From positions 10,506,723 through 10,570,722 of the forward strand of contig NC_087066.1 in NCBI RefSeq assembly GCF_963678635.1: a DNA stretch of 64,000 bases, written 5' to 3'. Source of the DNA: Symsagittifera roscoffensis. Taxonomy: Eukaryota; Xenacoelomorpha; Acoela; Convolutidae. Position numbers and translations under genes: made by a program. Of the stretch, positions 8,644 to 19,068 are shown in pieces (position 1 is the first letter of the stretch; each line of letters starts with the position of its first letter). The notes below the pieces were generated by a model that ran no database searches, was not told the DNA's origin, and saw nothing but the letters and a program-made list of their open reading frames with translations.

Positions 8644-9450
8644 TTAGACAAGTTTTATAAATCGTACCTGTGGATATAATCAAGGGTTTTTGAAAGTTGG
8701 AGAAATAGTTCGAATATAGTGTAGAAAATTAAAAAATGATTAAGAGTATTAGAAAAGATTCAAGGATATCAAAAAGAAATATTATGAAAGTTTCAAGTAT
8801 CGTAAAAAATTGTTTGAGGTTTGTGATAATTTTAGTGACTGTTTGATAGAAGAGCATTTAAGAAATGGCTTCGTGATCGAATATTTTTTGTTGTTTGGGG
8901 CAATTTTCAAGTGTGGTCGGATTATTTATTAGTTTTTTGACAAGTGGGTTGAGTTTTGTAAAAAATTGTTGGGGGCAATTTTTATGGTGATCGGGAGGTC
9001 TTCTTTGTCTTTATTTTCATTTGTCAATTGATCTGGGGTATTTTTGAGATTTTTATACTTTAGGCTAAATAAAATGGTCGTTCTTTTACTTTAGGCTAAT
9101 TTAACATATTTGTTTGGGGGATATTTCAGGTCTGAGTTGGGGAAATATTGTTGATCTTTGGTTTATTAGATAAGGGAGGGTTATGATATTATGGTGATAT
9201 TTATTTTAGTTGTCAAGTTGGAGTGGTTTGCTTATTTTTGACCTGGAGGTCGTAGAGTTATAGTTATAGATATGCCTGGAGTTTAATATTTTTCGTCTAG
9301 TTGGTTTGTGTTAAAGTTATAGAGTGTGACGGATTGGATGAATCCTATTGGCTAATTTTGAACTAGAATCGCTGCGTGTTTGTCAGCATGTTATCTTGAA
9401 AATTGAAAGTGTAAAATGTTTCAGAGGTGCAAAGATTATTAAATGTAGAA
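8644..9450 (-). other. pol-to-accessory spacer
   Basis: About 0.8 kb with no ATG-started ORF of note. A 53-codon open stretch without ATG ends at about 8929-8931 (…NSTHLSKN). Two direct repeats of ACTTTAGGCTAA lie at about 9057-9100. On the element strand it could hold splice acceptors for the downstream ORFs, but I cannot point to one with confidence. Confidence 0.35.
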
Positions 9451-9705
9451 TTAAGGTTGTTTTTGAAATTCAACTTTCTTTAATATTTTAGATTGTGGGA
9501 TGAATACTTTATAATTTTTACGTGGTTGATTTCTAAGTCGTGAAGACTCTCTATGTTCTGATTTGTCGATTTGTTCTTGGGGTATTATTTGTTCTATCAT
9601 TTTTCTATTTTTTCTTTCTTTTTGAGATGTATTTTGATCGAGATTTTTTGTATTGTTTTTTTGTGGTGTTTGATTTTGTATTTTGATTTCCGAGGTGAAT
9701 ATCAT
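9451..9705 (-). CDS. pol C-terminal tail frame
   Basis: 84 codons, in a different frame from the integrase C-terminal piece that it overlaps (9605-9964). It ends with a basic, proline-containing segment (SSRLRNQPRKNYKVFIPQ) like the tail that follows the GPY module in many Ty3/Gypsy integrases. Either it is the last part of pol reached after an indel, or a small separate ORF starting at its own ATG (9705), since an in-frame TAA lies just upstream. Confidence 0.45.
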   Translation of the reverse strand: MIFTSEIKIQNQTPQKNNTKNLDQNTSQKERKNRKMIEQIIPQEQIDKSEHRESSRLRNQPRKNYKVFIPQSKILKKVEFQKQP

Positions 9706-9964
9706 TTTGTTCCTTTGTTATGTTGTCCGTATGTGGGTCATTTTGAATAACTTTTAAACCTGTAAAAGAATATAATTGAGTTAGTTCGCGGAGTGCGTAT
9801 TCTTTTGGATAATAAGGTAATAGGTTATTTCGGTGTTGAACGATTTCTTTTTTATCTGAGTCGGTGATTTTATATGTGACATCAGTGGGTTTTGCAATTA
9901 TTTGGTATGGTCCTTTACGAAGGGGTTGTAACTTTTTTTGAAATTCCTTTTTGAGTATTAAAAT
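9605..9964 (-). CDS. pol: integrase C-terminal GPY module (frameshifted piece of pol)
   Basis: Directly translated. The frame opens near 9964 and reads …LQPLRKGPYQIIAKPTDVTY, with the GPY motif characteristic of the Ty3/Gypsy integrase C-terminus, then HRNNLLPYYPKEYALREL. It ends TAG at 9605-9607. It is in a different reading frame from the integrase core, the change falling at about 9965 after …GTFVLIPN. The old copy contains the same segment (about 50.32-50.39 kb). A small indel in this copy is the simplest explanation. Confidence 0.7.
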   Translation of the reverse strand: MLILKKEFQKKLQPLRKGPYQIIAKPTDVTYKITDSDKKEIVQHRNNLLPYYPKEYALRELTQLYSFTGLKVIQNDPHTDNITKEQNDIHLGNQNTKSNTTKKQYKKSRSKYISKRKKK

Positions 9965-12467
9965 TGGGTATTAAAACAAATGTTCCAATTTTTAAATCGG
10001 AGGCTGGTGTAAAGCGTGAATTTATTTGTTCATTAATAATTTGCCTTTGTAACACTTTTTTTGTTACCTTTTGGTAAATTTCATTGTGTTTTTTATCTCT
10101 GTTTAAAATTCATTCGGTGTGTGTACCGGAGGCTAATTTAAGAATTTGTGGGTGATGAAAATGATCTTCATCGTGTGTATGTAATGGTAGGTTATAACAA
10201 ATTGAGTCTTTATTTGGTTGACAATAACCTTGTGCGTTTTTATGAGAGTTTGCTGTAAACATTATTGGTTTGCGTGGCTTTTGGTTAAAAACCATTTCAT
10301 ATGGTGACATTCCTAAAGTTGTCGTGATTTGTGAATTATATGCTAAGGGAAATAGTTTTACATCTGCTGACCATTCGGTATATCTTGTATCATTTCCATT
10401 GATGATACATCTGAGATATTCTTGTAATGAACGGTTCATACCTTCGACTAAGCCGTTTGTCCAAGGTGCGTGAGATGTACGTGGTTTGTGTTCAATGTTA
10501 TATAAATGACATAGTGTGATGATTTCATTATTTATGAATTCTGTACCGTTGTCTGTAACTAAAATTTCTGGTAGTCCGAATTTTGCTATCCAGTGTTCAT
10601 AGAGTGTTGTGTAAGCGTAATAAGCGTTACAATGTGGTACTGGGTTAAGTGCTACATAATGTGTAAATGCGTCAACAATTACCATAATGTAGGAGTTTCC
10701 TTCGGATGAGGGTGAAATTGGTCCTTTGGTATCAAATGAGATACGATGATTAAAGTACAAACTTTGTCCTTTAAAATCTTGTTTTTGTGCTATTTTTTTT
10801 TGATTTGGGTAAGGTTTATTTAGTTGACATACTATACAGTCATTGCATAGTACTTTTATCCAAATTGGTGCATTTGGGAAATAAAAGTTTTGTACAAAAT
10901 TTGAATATGTTTTTTCTGATCCAGAGTGTCCTTTAATATTTTGTGTATGTGAAATATTAAAAGCTATAAGAATCATACTTAAAGGGAGACAGGGAACTGT
11001 AGATTCATTTAGTTTGTATTCTAGAAGGTCTGTGTTTTCGTTAATTGTTGTATTATTGAATTTTCGAAAATATCGGAGGAGTGTTTTGTTTCCTAGAATA
11101 GTTGAATCTGCTTTGATAGGTTTAGTTTTATATTTGTGCCATGATTTCAGTTGTCGAATTACTGGGTCAAGGTTTTGATATTGTTTCAGTGTTGAAATTG
11201 TAATTGTTTCTGTTGGGGGGAGAAAAATGTTTTCAATTTCTACTTTAGATAAGGGTATTGTGTCAAGTGGGTCATGGAGGTCAAAAACTTGATTTATTGT
11301 GTATTTTGAATCGTTTGTTTGTGGTCCTGATAAGTTTATTTTATCAGTTAAATTTTCTTTTTCAATTAGTGGAAAATGGTCTTTTTTAGGCGGGTGTTGT
11401 TTTATTCTTTTTTGTTGGGTGTTATTTTTTATCCATTGTGAATATGGGATTGGTTTAAAAGTTGATGTTCCAAGTAGATCAACTTCATAGTGATTATTTT
11501 GACAATCTAAATAAAGTGGGAAATGTTGTAAATTATTTATTTGTGATTGTTCAACGTCAGTTTTTACTGCATATTTGCATTCCAATCGGGGTGATGTTTC
11601 ATTTTCTGCAAGGTAGAATTTTATGTTTTTGGGTATTTCGACTGTGGTTTTACGTGTAAGTAATTCAGGTGGCGTATTTCGACTTAAGGTGTCTGGTAAT
11701 GCAAGATTTTTTCCTGCGGTCCAAACTATATGTAAGTTTGGGAATTTCATTAAAATGAGTTGAAATCTATAAACTCGGTGGTTTGGATTAGACTTTTGTG
11801 TAAAAAGAAAGATGATTGGTTTATGGTCTGTGAATAGAACTGTGGGATGTTTTGATCCAAGTATCAGAAATTCATATTCTGTTAGTGTATATATTATGGC
11901 TGTACATTCTCTCATTAGAGTTGAGAGTCGTAGCTCTGCTTGAGTGAATAATCGAGAATTTGCTGATATGAGGTTCATTTTATTTGTACTATTATGTGAT
12001 TGTAATAATGCTGCGCCGATGCCAAAGTTCGAAGCATCGCACATTGCATAAAATGGTTGACTTGAATCTGGAATTGTGTTTGAAATTTGTTCAGTTAGAA
12101 GTTTTTTAATTTCTTCAAATCGTGCTTGATGTTCTGTATTCCATTCAAAATTATTTTGTTGTCTAAGTATGTTATAGAATGGTCGTAGATATAATTGCAT
12201 TTTATAAACATATTTGCTTAAAAAGTTTAACATTCCAAGGAATTCTTGGATTTTCTTTTTATTTGTTGGTGGTTGGAGTTTTTGAATAGCGTCTATACGT
12301 GATTTCAATGGAGTGATTGTTTTTCTTTCTATATTATGTCCTAAGAATTTAACTTTTGTCAAAAAGAAGTGTGATTTATCGGGGGCGGCCTTCAGATTTT
12401 CGTTCTGAAGTATTTGGTGATATTGTTCTAAAACATTGAACATTTCCTCTTTTGTCTGTGATTGCAT
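9965..12467 (-). CDS. pol: pol: RT thumb, RNase H, integrase
   Basis: Continues in the same frame as the gag-pol ORF upstream, which ends at a TGA at 12516-12518. The first ATG after it is 12467. The RT active-site YLDD lies at 12474-12485, between that TGA and the ATG, so a product starting at 12467 would lack it. Then come the RT thumb (KFLGHNI…), RNase H (FYAMCDASNFGIGAALLQ near 12.03 kb, FTDHKPI near 11.82 kb), the integrase zinc domain (H-x4-H near 10.94 kb, CNDCIVC near 10.84 kb) and a DD35E core (FDTKG, TDNGTEF, NGLVEGMN; D to E spacing 35). A second in-frame TGA lies at 10110-10112. The frame continues past it (HNEIYQKVTKKVLQRQ…) to about 9965, where it shifts. All catalytic residues looked for are present. 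Confidence 0.88.
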
Positions 12468-12515
12468 AAAAACATCGTCTAAATAGGTGATTGCATTTTT
12501 CTTGAGTATTAGTGG

Positions 12516-15500
12516 TCAAAAAATTTTGCTCATAAAAGCTGAAAATGCTGCTGGTCCTATGGATATTCCATAGAATAAGCGGTTGAATTCGTATTGTTGG
12601 TTTCCAATAACAAATTGTGTTAAGCGTCGTGATTGTTCATCTAATGGCATTTGATTATATGCACTATTCATATCGGCGGTGGTAAAGTATTTTCCGTTTA
12701 TTTTTGTTAAAATAACTTGTATTGGTTCAATGGGCCAATTACACTTTGATTCATCTATTAGTGAGTTGAGGTATCTAGCTTCGAGAACAATTTTTAATGA
12801 TTCTCCTTTGGCTAGAATGATAACAGGGTTGATAAATGTGTTGCCTTTTGGTTGTTCCTCTTTGTTTACTGGTGATATAATGTTGTATTGTTCTAAAATG
12901 TCGAGTAATCTGTTCACCTTATCGTGTAAGTGAATTGGTACTTTACTTGCTCTTTGTTTTTTGAAAACTGCGTCTGGTTTTAATGGGAGATGTAGTGATG
13001 AGCTGATTTTGCCAACATCAAATTTGGATGTTGCATAGACTGATGAATATTTAATTAGCTGTTTTGCTAGTTTTTCAAATTCGTCTTGTGTTATTTGTGA
13101 ATGTTGGAAATTAAACATTGTTAAAAATTTCTGTTGACTCTCTGTGTAGTTACTTATGTTGAATGTAGATTTGAAATATGGGGTTTTTGTGAAATAATCC
13201 GTATTTCTGTTTTCGTTACTTATTATACTATTTATAGATAATTCTTCATTAAGAATTGTGGATTGGCAAATATCTAGTAATTGGAGTATATTATTTACAC
13301 GATATGCTTTTTCGTGTATTGGTGATATTGTAGCGTTGGTTTCGCAATAGCCTAAAAGTCCTAAAGGTAATGTTACTTGGTAAGGTGTATTGTTGTATAC
13401 ATGTAAGGAAATAATATCTGAATTCGAGTTTTTCAAATATTTTATTGATGAGATTGTGATTTTGAAAAATTTATGAATAGGTTTGAATTCAAAATCTGAC
13501 ATATAAAATTTTTGTTTGTTTTGTTTTTTATCATATTGGTGAACTTGCTTTATTGAAAAATTGTATATGTTTCCTGATAGTGGTTTCAAGTGTTTTCTTT
13601 GTTGGTTATATATTGGATAGAATTTTGAAAAGAATGGTGGTTGTTTATTTAATCTTTGAAAAAATGTTAGGGATGTGTCTTTTGTTTTTGTATATTTATC
13701 TTTGATTAATATTTTACTATTCAAGATGTTGATTGTTGGTATATATTTAGAGATAAAAGGTATTCCAATGATATTGTGTTTAATATCAGTGATATGGAAT
13801 ATTTGTTTAAATGGTTTGATTAAAATTTTGTTTTGCTCCATTGTTCTTGTGGGGAGAAGAAATAATTGAATTTTTCCGTAGTTTATTAATGTTGATCCTT
13901 GTGCTGTTGCTAGTTTGCTGGAGGTTTCAAGAGGTGTTAGCTTTGGGTGTAAGGTTTTTATTTCATTCCATGTGGGAATGTTTATTATATTTGATTCTGC
14001 TCCTGAATCAATTAAAAAATCAATTTCAAGATCTGGTGGTTGAAATTCTTTGCTTCTTGGACTTTCTAAAAGAAATGGTATTGTCCAAATTTTTTCTTTG
14101 GGTTGTTCTTTTTGTATGTTTTGATAGATGTGATTTGTATTCAAGCATTTTGTTTTTTCGTTCTCATTGGGTTGATTTGTAGTGTTTATTTCATTAGTTT
14201 TTTGTGTCGTCGGTGTGGAATGGACGGGTTCAATATAATAATTGTGAAGGAGTTCTGATTGATTCTCATATATGTGTGATGAAAAAGGTTGTTCATATAT
14301 AACAGGTTCATAGTCATTTTCGACTTTTATCATATTGATGGAGAGAGTGTTTTCTGCATCGCTTTCTGAATCTGATGATCCACAGTTTATTTGATTGAGT
14401 TGTAACGTATCAGTTACTGTGTCATCAATACCTGGAGGGTCTGATGTTGTTTCTGGATTAGATTGTACTTGATTAATATGTCTTTGATGTTTAGGTGTAC
14501 TACTTCTGTGGCGATTATTAGAATTATTATAGTTATTATTATTCCGGTGTGGTGATTGGGAATAATTTCTATAACGATTATTATAACTTGAATGTCGATT
14601 TTGTGAATTATTTCGCGATCTGTTTTGGTAATTATTGTTTGGTCTGTTATAGTTTGATCTATTATATGAGTTATTTCTTGATTGATTGTTCGGGTAATTC
14701 TGGTTTCGGTTGTTTGAATAACTTCTATTCCGATTATTGGAGTAGTTTCTATTCCTATTGTATGATGAATTTCGTGATTGATTGTTTGGGTAGTAATTAT
14801 TTCTTGATTGGGAATTAGATCTAGAAACAAATCGTTGTGTATTTGAATTTGATCTGGAATAGTTATTTCGACTATTTGGTCTATTGTAGTGATTTTGTGA
14901 TGAATTTTGCGTGTTTCTTCGTTCTGGTGATCTTCCTCTATAACTTGAGTTATATGGTGATTGATTTCTTGTATAATTTGTATTGTTCGGGAGTGGTTTT
15001 CCTGAACTGTTGTTGCTGTAGACTGTTTTGTTCGGTAGATTTTGATCTTTTTTCATGTATTGGTAGAATGATTTATTTGGTTCTTTATATTTTTGAGGTT
15101 TATTTTGATTGTCTTGCTGTTTTTGTCTACATTCAGAAATACTATGTCCGTATCGTCGGCAATAATTACACCATTTTTTGAAAGATGGTTTGCCTTTAAA
15201 GTTTGGGTGTTTTTCGTAAATATTGAGTATTTCAGTGATTTTTTCAACGAGGTCTGTATCTGATTCCTGTATATTGTTTATATTTGTGGAAGCTGTTTCA
15301 ATTCTGTTAACGTATTGTAATTTCAGATTTTCCGTTTCTTCGAGTTTCATTGTGATTTCTGCTTGTTCTAGTTTGTCTACTAGTTTTCGAAAATCTAAAT
15401 CGGGTTCTCGAATTGACGAAGGATGGGATGCTCTCTTTTTTATTGCTATTTTCCTTAATTGTGGTGTTAAGGTCATCATTAAGATTTCTGTCATCTTTGT

Positions 15501-17699
15501 GTTTTTATAGTCATGTGTATTTAATGAATATGCTTTTCGAACTAGTGTTTCGATTCGTACTGCTAATTGCTTGATGGTTTCGTTTGGTAATCTGCGAATT
15601 TCATTACATAAAACTATTTGTTGTTGTTTGTTTCTTTCGGAGTCAAACATTTTTGAAAATTCTTGTGTAAACCTTTTCCAATTTGATTTTATTTCTATAG
15701 GCAATACTGAAAACCATTTTTGGGCTGCGCCATCTAGAGTTGTTTGTATTAACGCTGTGCGTCGATGTATCCAGTTTTGATGTAGTGGCGTATTAATTGG
15801 TTCAGGTCCTATATTTAAAATCAAATTTGCTGTGACTGCATTTAAATAGTCTTCTACAGAATATTCAGGGTCTGTTCCTGTGAATACCATTAAAAGTTTA
15901 TTTGATGTTATTGATGATCCACCCATAAGGTATGGATTCATCGTCATTTGTAATGATTCTGCTGCATTTGGCATTTGAGAAAAATTTGAAAGTTGATTTC
16001 TTGTTATTTCGTGTTGTTGAAGATAATATGGGAGTGGTATTTCATTTTGCATTTGTGCTGGTTGGTACGAGTTTGCAATCATTGGGTTTTGTTGCTGAAT
16101 TGGTTGAAAAGATTGTGTATTAATTGGGTTTTGTTGTTGAATTGGTTGTTGGTTTTGTGTATCTATTGGTTGTGGAGAAAAAATTCTATTATATGTATGT
16201 GGTTTCTGTATTCCTTGTCCACGATATTCTTGATTATAGGGTGTAAATATATCTGGTTGTAAGAAATCATCATCTGAGGATAAGTAATCCATTTGATAAG
16301 ATGTTTGTTTTTTATTTTTATTTTGTTGAAAAAATGGATAGTTTTCACTACGATCCTGTGGAGGATGTAAATTTGTTTGGAAATTTACTGAATTAGGTGG
16401 TGCCATTGGGTTATCCCAGTTTCGAGATCTTGTATAATTACTAAAATTTTTTCGTGGTTGATAATTTGTTTTTGATGGATGTGTGTAATTATAATTATGG
16501 TCTGCAAAGTTGTTTCTAGTGAACGTTTTGCGTGTTTTTGGCGGTATTGTCATGGGTCTGTATGTTTGGTAATCCATGTGTGAATATTTTGGGGCTACCG
16601 AAGGTTTAACGGTTGATTGTAATGTTACCTGTGTTTGTGAAGGATTTGTATTTCTTGGTGTTGTTAAGTTTGGACGTATTGGTGAAATACTTTGTTGTGT
16701 AGTTGTTGTGTGTACGATTTCTTCATTTATGAAGTGTGATGGTGTCTGGATATCTTGTTGAGTAAGATTCCTAGTTCCATTGAGGTTTTCATTGTGTATG
16801 ACTGTAGAGTTTAAACTATTATTTTGCATATCGGGTAAAAATGTGTTATAGTTTAATGGTGTTGCATCAATGGTTAATGGTATTACTCGTACATAATCTC
16901 TTACATAAGATATCGTACTTATTGCTTGACTTGAGATTGATTGCGGGAAGTTTATGGATGCGGGATGAGACCATTCGGGGTCCCAAACATAGTCTGATTG
17001 TTCTGTGATGGCAGTATCATCGTTTGAGTTTTGGGGTCTAAAATTTTTTCTTGCTTGTGAAATTAAATCAATATTATGTGTGAAATAATCTATTATGAAC
17101 CATGCCAAGATTTTTTGTAAGTCGTGTTTTGTATGTTGTGAAACTTCATCTTTCGTGAAATTTTCTTTAATTATATTTAGAAAACTAGAGAGTAGTGTGA
17201 TTTCATGTCGTACTCTTATATGTTTAGATGTTTCTGTCGGTGAGACATTTGGTATCTGGATTTCGTTTTCTAATATCGAGATATAACTATATATTATCGC
17301 AAAAACTTCATTGGTGAATATGGAGTTTGCTCTTTGTGAGTTATGATATTGGATGCTTTTTATATATTCTGAGAATACTTTTGAGACTTCTAAATCAAGG
17401 TCGTCTGTTTGAATTATATATTTACTGTGATTCTGGTTTGGTGAGCTGAATTCTATGGAGTAGATTCCGTATTGTTGTGTTAGGTTACATATATCTTTTA
17501 GATAGTGATCGATAATTTGTCTTTTGATTTTTACATCTGGGAACTCTGTTTTACATGGACTGATTCCGGGTTCAAACAAATTTAAGAGTAAATTTTTGCA
17601 GAATATATGCTGTCCTCTATCAGTGGTTGCATCTACGATAAAGGGGAAAATATCATCATCATCTGGACTTTCTTCACCTGGGGTGTGCGTTGAGCTCAT
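12516..17699 (-). CDS. gag-pol: Gag-protease-RT polyprotein (ends at in-frame TGA)
   Basis: 1727 codons from an ATG at 17699. Residues 1-600 are a long N-terminal region without a recognised domain, with Q/N/P-rich stretches around 350-600. Residues about 600-770 resemble retrotransposon capsid (VFTGTDPEYSVEDYLNAV, AAQKWFSVLPIEIKS). A CCHC zinc knuckle CNYCRRYGHSISEC starts at residue 844. A long N/R/S/Y-rich basic region (about 870-1040) is probably nucleic-acid binding. The aspartic protease has DSGAES at residue 1231. RT begins about 1560 (VNRLLDILEQYNIISPVN; YFTTADMNSAYNQMPLDE; LFYGISIGPAAFSAFM). Gag and pol are in one frame with no stop between them. The TGA at 12516-12518 falls inside RT just before the YLDD motif. 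The first 20 nt of the ORF overlap the end of the pre-gag ORF. Confidence 0.9.
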   Translation of the reverse strand: MSSTHTPGEESPDDDDIFPFIVDATTDRGQHIFCKNLLLNLFEPGISPCKTEFPDVKIKRQIIDHYLKDICNLTQQYGIYSIEFSSPNQNHSKYIIQTDDLDLEVSKVFSEYIKSIQYHNSQRANSIFTNEVFAIIYSYISILENEIQIPNVSPTETSKHIRVRHEITLLSSFLNIIKENFTKDEVSQHTKHDLQKILAWFIIDYFTHNIDLISQARKNFRPQNSNDDTAITEQSDYVWDPEWSHPASINFPQSISSQAISTISYVRDYVRVIPLTIDATPLNYNTFLPDMQNNSLNSTVIHNENLNGTRNLTQQDIQTPSHFINEEIVHTTTTQQSISPIRPNLTTPRNTNPSQTQVTLQSTVKPSVAPKYSHMDYQTYRPMTIPPKTRKTFTRNNFADHNYNYTHPSKTNYQPRKNFSNYTRSRNWDNPMAPPNSVNFQTNLHPPQDRSENYPFFQQNKNKKQTSYQMDYLSSDDDFLQPDIFTPYNQEYRGQGIQKPHTYNRIFSPQPIDTQNQQPIQQQNPINTQSFQPIQQQNPMIANSYQPAQMQNEIPLPYYLQQHEITRNQLSNFSQMPNAAESLQMTMNPYLMGGSSITSNKLLMVFTGTDPEYSVEDYLNAVTANLILNIGPEPINTPLHQNWIHRRTALIQTTLDGAAQKWFSVLPIEIKSNWKRFTQEFSKMFDSERNKQQQIVLCNEIRRLPNETIKQLAVRIETLVRKAYSLNTHDYKNTKMTEILMMTLTPQLRKIAIKKRASHPSSIREPDLDFRKLVDKLEQAEITMKLEETENLKLQYVNRIETASTNINNIQESDTDLVEKITEILNIYEKHPNFKGKPSFKKWCNYCRRYGHSISECRQKQQDNQNKPQKYKEPNKSFYQYMKKDQNLPNKTVYSNNSSGKPLPNNTNYTRNQSPYNSSYRGRSPERRNTQNSSQNHYNRPNSRNNYSRSNSNTQRFVSRSNSQSRNNYYPNNQSRNSSYNRNRNYSNNRNRSYSNNRNQNYPNNQSRNNSYNRSNYNRPNNNYQNRSRNNSQNRHSSYNNRYRNYSQSPHRNNNNYNNSNNRHRSSTPKHQRHINQVQSNPETTSDPPGIDDTVTDTLQLNQINCGSSDSESDAENTLSINMIKVENDYEPVIYEQPFSSHIYENQSELLHNYYIEPVHSTPTTQKTNEINTTNQPNENEKTKCLNTNHIYQNIQKEQPKEKIWTIPFLLESPRSKEFQPPDLEIDFLIDSGAESNIINIPTWNEIKTLHPKLTPLETSSKLATAQGSTLINYGKIQLFLLPTRTMEQNKILIKPFKQIFHITDIKHNIIGIPFISKYIPTINILNSKILIKDKYTKTKDTSLTFFQRLNKQPPFFSKFYPIYNQQRKHLKPLSGNIYNFSIKQVHQYDKKQNKQKFYMSDFEFKPIHKFFKITISSIKYLKNSNSDIISLHVYNNTPYQVTLPLGLLGYCETNATISPIHEKAYRVNNILQLLDICQSTILNEELSINSIISNENRNTDYFTKTPYFKSTFNISNYTESQQKFLTMFNFQHSQITQDEFEKLAKQLIKYSSVYATSKFDVGKISSSLHLPLKPDAVFKKQRASKVPIHLHDKVNRLLDILEQYNIISPVNKEEQPKGNTFINPVIILAKGESLKIVLEARYLNSLIDESKCNWPIEPIQVILTKINGKYFTTADMNSAYNQMPLDEQSRRLTQFVIGNQQYEFNRLFYGISIGPAAFSAFMSKIF

Positions 17700-18141
17700 T
17701 TTTTCGTTCGATGACTGTTAATATGTAATTATCAATGTGTCTAATTGGTTGATTCCAATTGTATAAATGTACTGGTTTGTGTTTATACTGCTTTTTTATT
17801 CTTCTTTTTCCTCTTTTTGATGAATTTGAAGTTGTTTCTGAGTCAGAGAAATATAATTGATCGTGAATTGGGCAATTTTTATCTATTGATTCTTTTAGTT
17901 TATAAAGTTCGTCTAAACTGTTGGTTTCTGATTCTGAAAATGCGTTTTGATTTTTTGAAAATCTTTTTCGTGTTATTTATCTTTGTTTAGTTATTATTTT
18001 TCTCTTTAATGTTTGTCGTTTTGTTCTAATGTATCCAACTGTTTGTGTATGAGGTGTGATTACAAGGTCGTATTTTTTATTATCTATTTCACAATTGTGT
18101 AAAACGATTGTTTGTTTATTTCCTAGGTTTTTAAATGACAT
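17674..18141 (-). CDS. pre-gag basic ORF with one in-frame TAA
   Basis: Directly translated from ATG 18141 to TGA 17674-17676, 155 sense/stop codons in one frame with a single internal TAA (17977-17979). It overlaps the gag start by about 26 nt. The first part begins MSFKNLGNKQTIVLHNCEID. After the internal stop come an acidic/serine segment (LYFSDSETTSNSS), a basic cluster (KRGKRRIKKQYKHK) that could be a nuclear-localisation or RNA-binding signal, and a hydrophilic end. No family is recognised. Its length, coding-like composition and overlap with gag make it a good candidate gene, but the stop means this copy may be inactive or recoded. Confidence 0.55.
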
Positions 18142-19068
18142 AAGGTTTAGGATGACGGATGCAAAAGGTTGTTAAATGATTTCTATTTGCTTAAACTGTT
18201 AGTCCTTACGATTTTTTTGTTAGCCTAACCTTGGTCTATTTGTTCAGGGTTGGGGAGAAAAGTATATCGATTCCGAAGAATGATTTTATACTTTCTCGTG
18301 GATAGTATAAGCTAAGGTGTTAACTTACTTAATCTTACTTAAGGGTAGTGATTGTGTTCAGGGTTGGAGAATAGTAAATCGATCCACAAGGTTCAGGTAT
18401 AATTAGAACGCGAGTAGTTCGTTAGATACTATTTTAAATTTACTAAGTTTAAGATTTATCCTGGGTCTGGTAAGAGGGGGGATCAAGTGAAGGATGAATA
18501 ACCGAAGTTCTTCACTGTTTATCCTAATTTGAATGATTAGTTTTGTTCAAAAATTTCTATTAGTCCTGGGTTTTTAGAAAGGGTTGGATAGTGAATCGAC
18601 GTTTGAGGTCGTTAGACACTAGTTAAGTGGGTGGGGGAGAACAAAGTTGTTCTTTTTGATCCAAGGATAGGCCTTGATGATCAAGTTTTAAATTTAATTA
18701 AATAGAAAATGATTTAAGATCCAAGGATAAGCCTTGATGATCTGATTTTAAAATTAAGTGAATTTAAGTTTAAAATATTTTAAATTTGTGTAAAGAATAG
18801 ATTTAGTATTTTTATGATATTAGTGAGCTTATGAATGCTGTTATGTTTAGGCGATGAAGCTGGAACAACAGGATGATTTATAATTACTAACCGTTTATTG
18901 TCATGCTACTAATTTTTATTTTGATTTTTCAATAAATATTTTTCAAACATGTTTTGTATATTACTGCAGAATTTAGGAAAACGATCTGAGATCTTTTTAT
19001 CAATCGTTATTGTATATTAATAATTTTGTTTAGCGCCTGAAATGATTTTGAAGATTGACTTCAAAATT
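18142..19068 (-). other. 5' leader of the giant element
   Basis: About 0.9 kb without a convincing ORF. It contains several similar short blocks on the plus strand (GATCCAAGGATAGGCCTTGATGATC-like units at about 18659-18690 and 18719-18745, and GGGTTGG-containing units at 18245-18260, 18360-18370 and 18580-18590). Repeated leader motifs could be packaging or translation-control structures. This is not testable by eye. Confidence 0.4.

Noticed and set aside
12516-12518. TGA in RT as evidence of a reassigned genetic code.
   Set aside because: The kinase gene ends in TAG and other ORFs of the element end normally at TGA. Only isolated TGA, TAA and TAG breaks occur, so mutation or readthrough is more likely.
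14414-14830. A 138-codon minus-strand frame, I/T-rich.
   Set aside because: It is the alternate frame of the low-complexity N/R/S/Y-rich part of Gag; repeated codons keep the other frame open.
1395-17990. Many plus-strand open frames inside the giant element (for example 1395-1622, 4854-5171, 13841-14182, 14837-15181).
   Set aside because: They lie opposite long minus-strand coding frames with domain support. Their F/L/V/C-rich readings are complements of N/Q/K-rich coding sequence.
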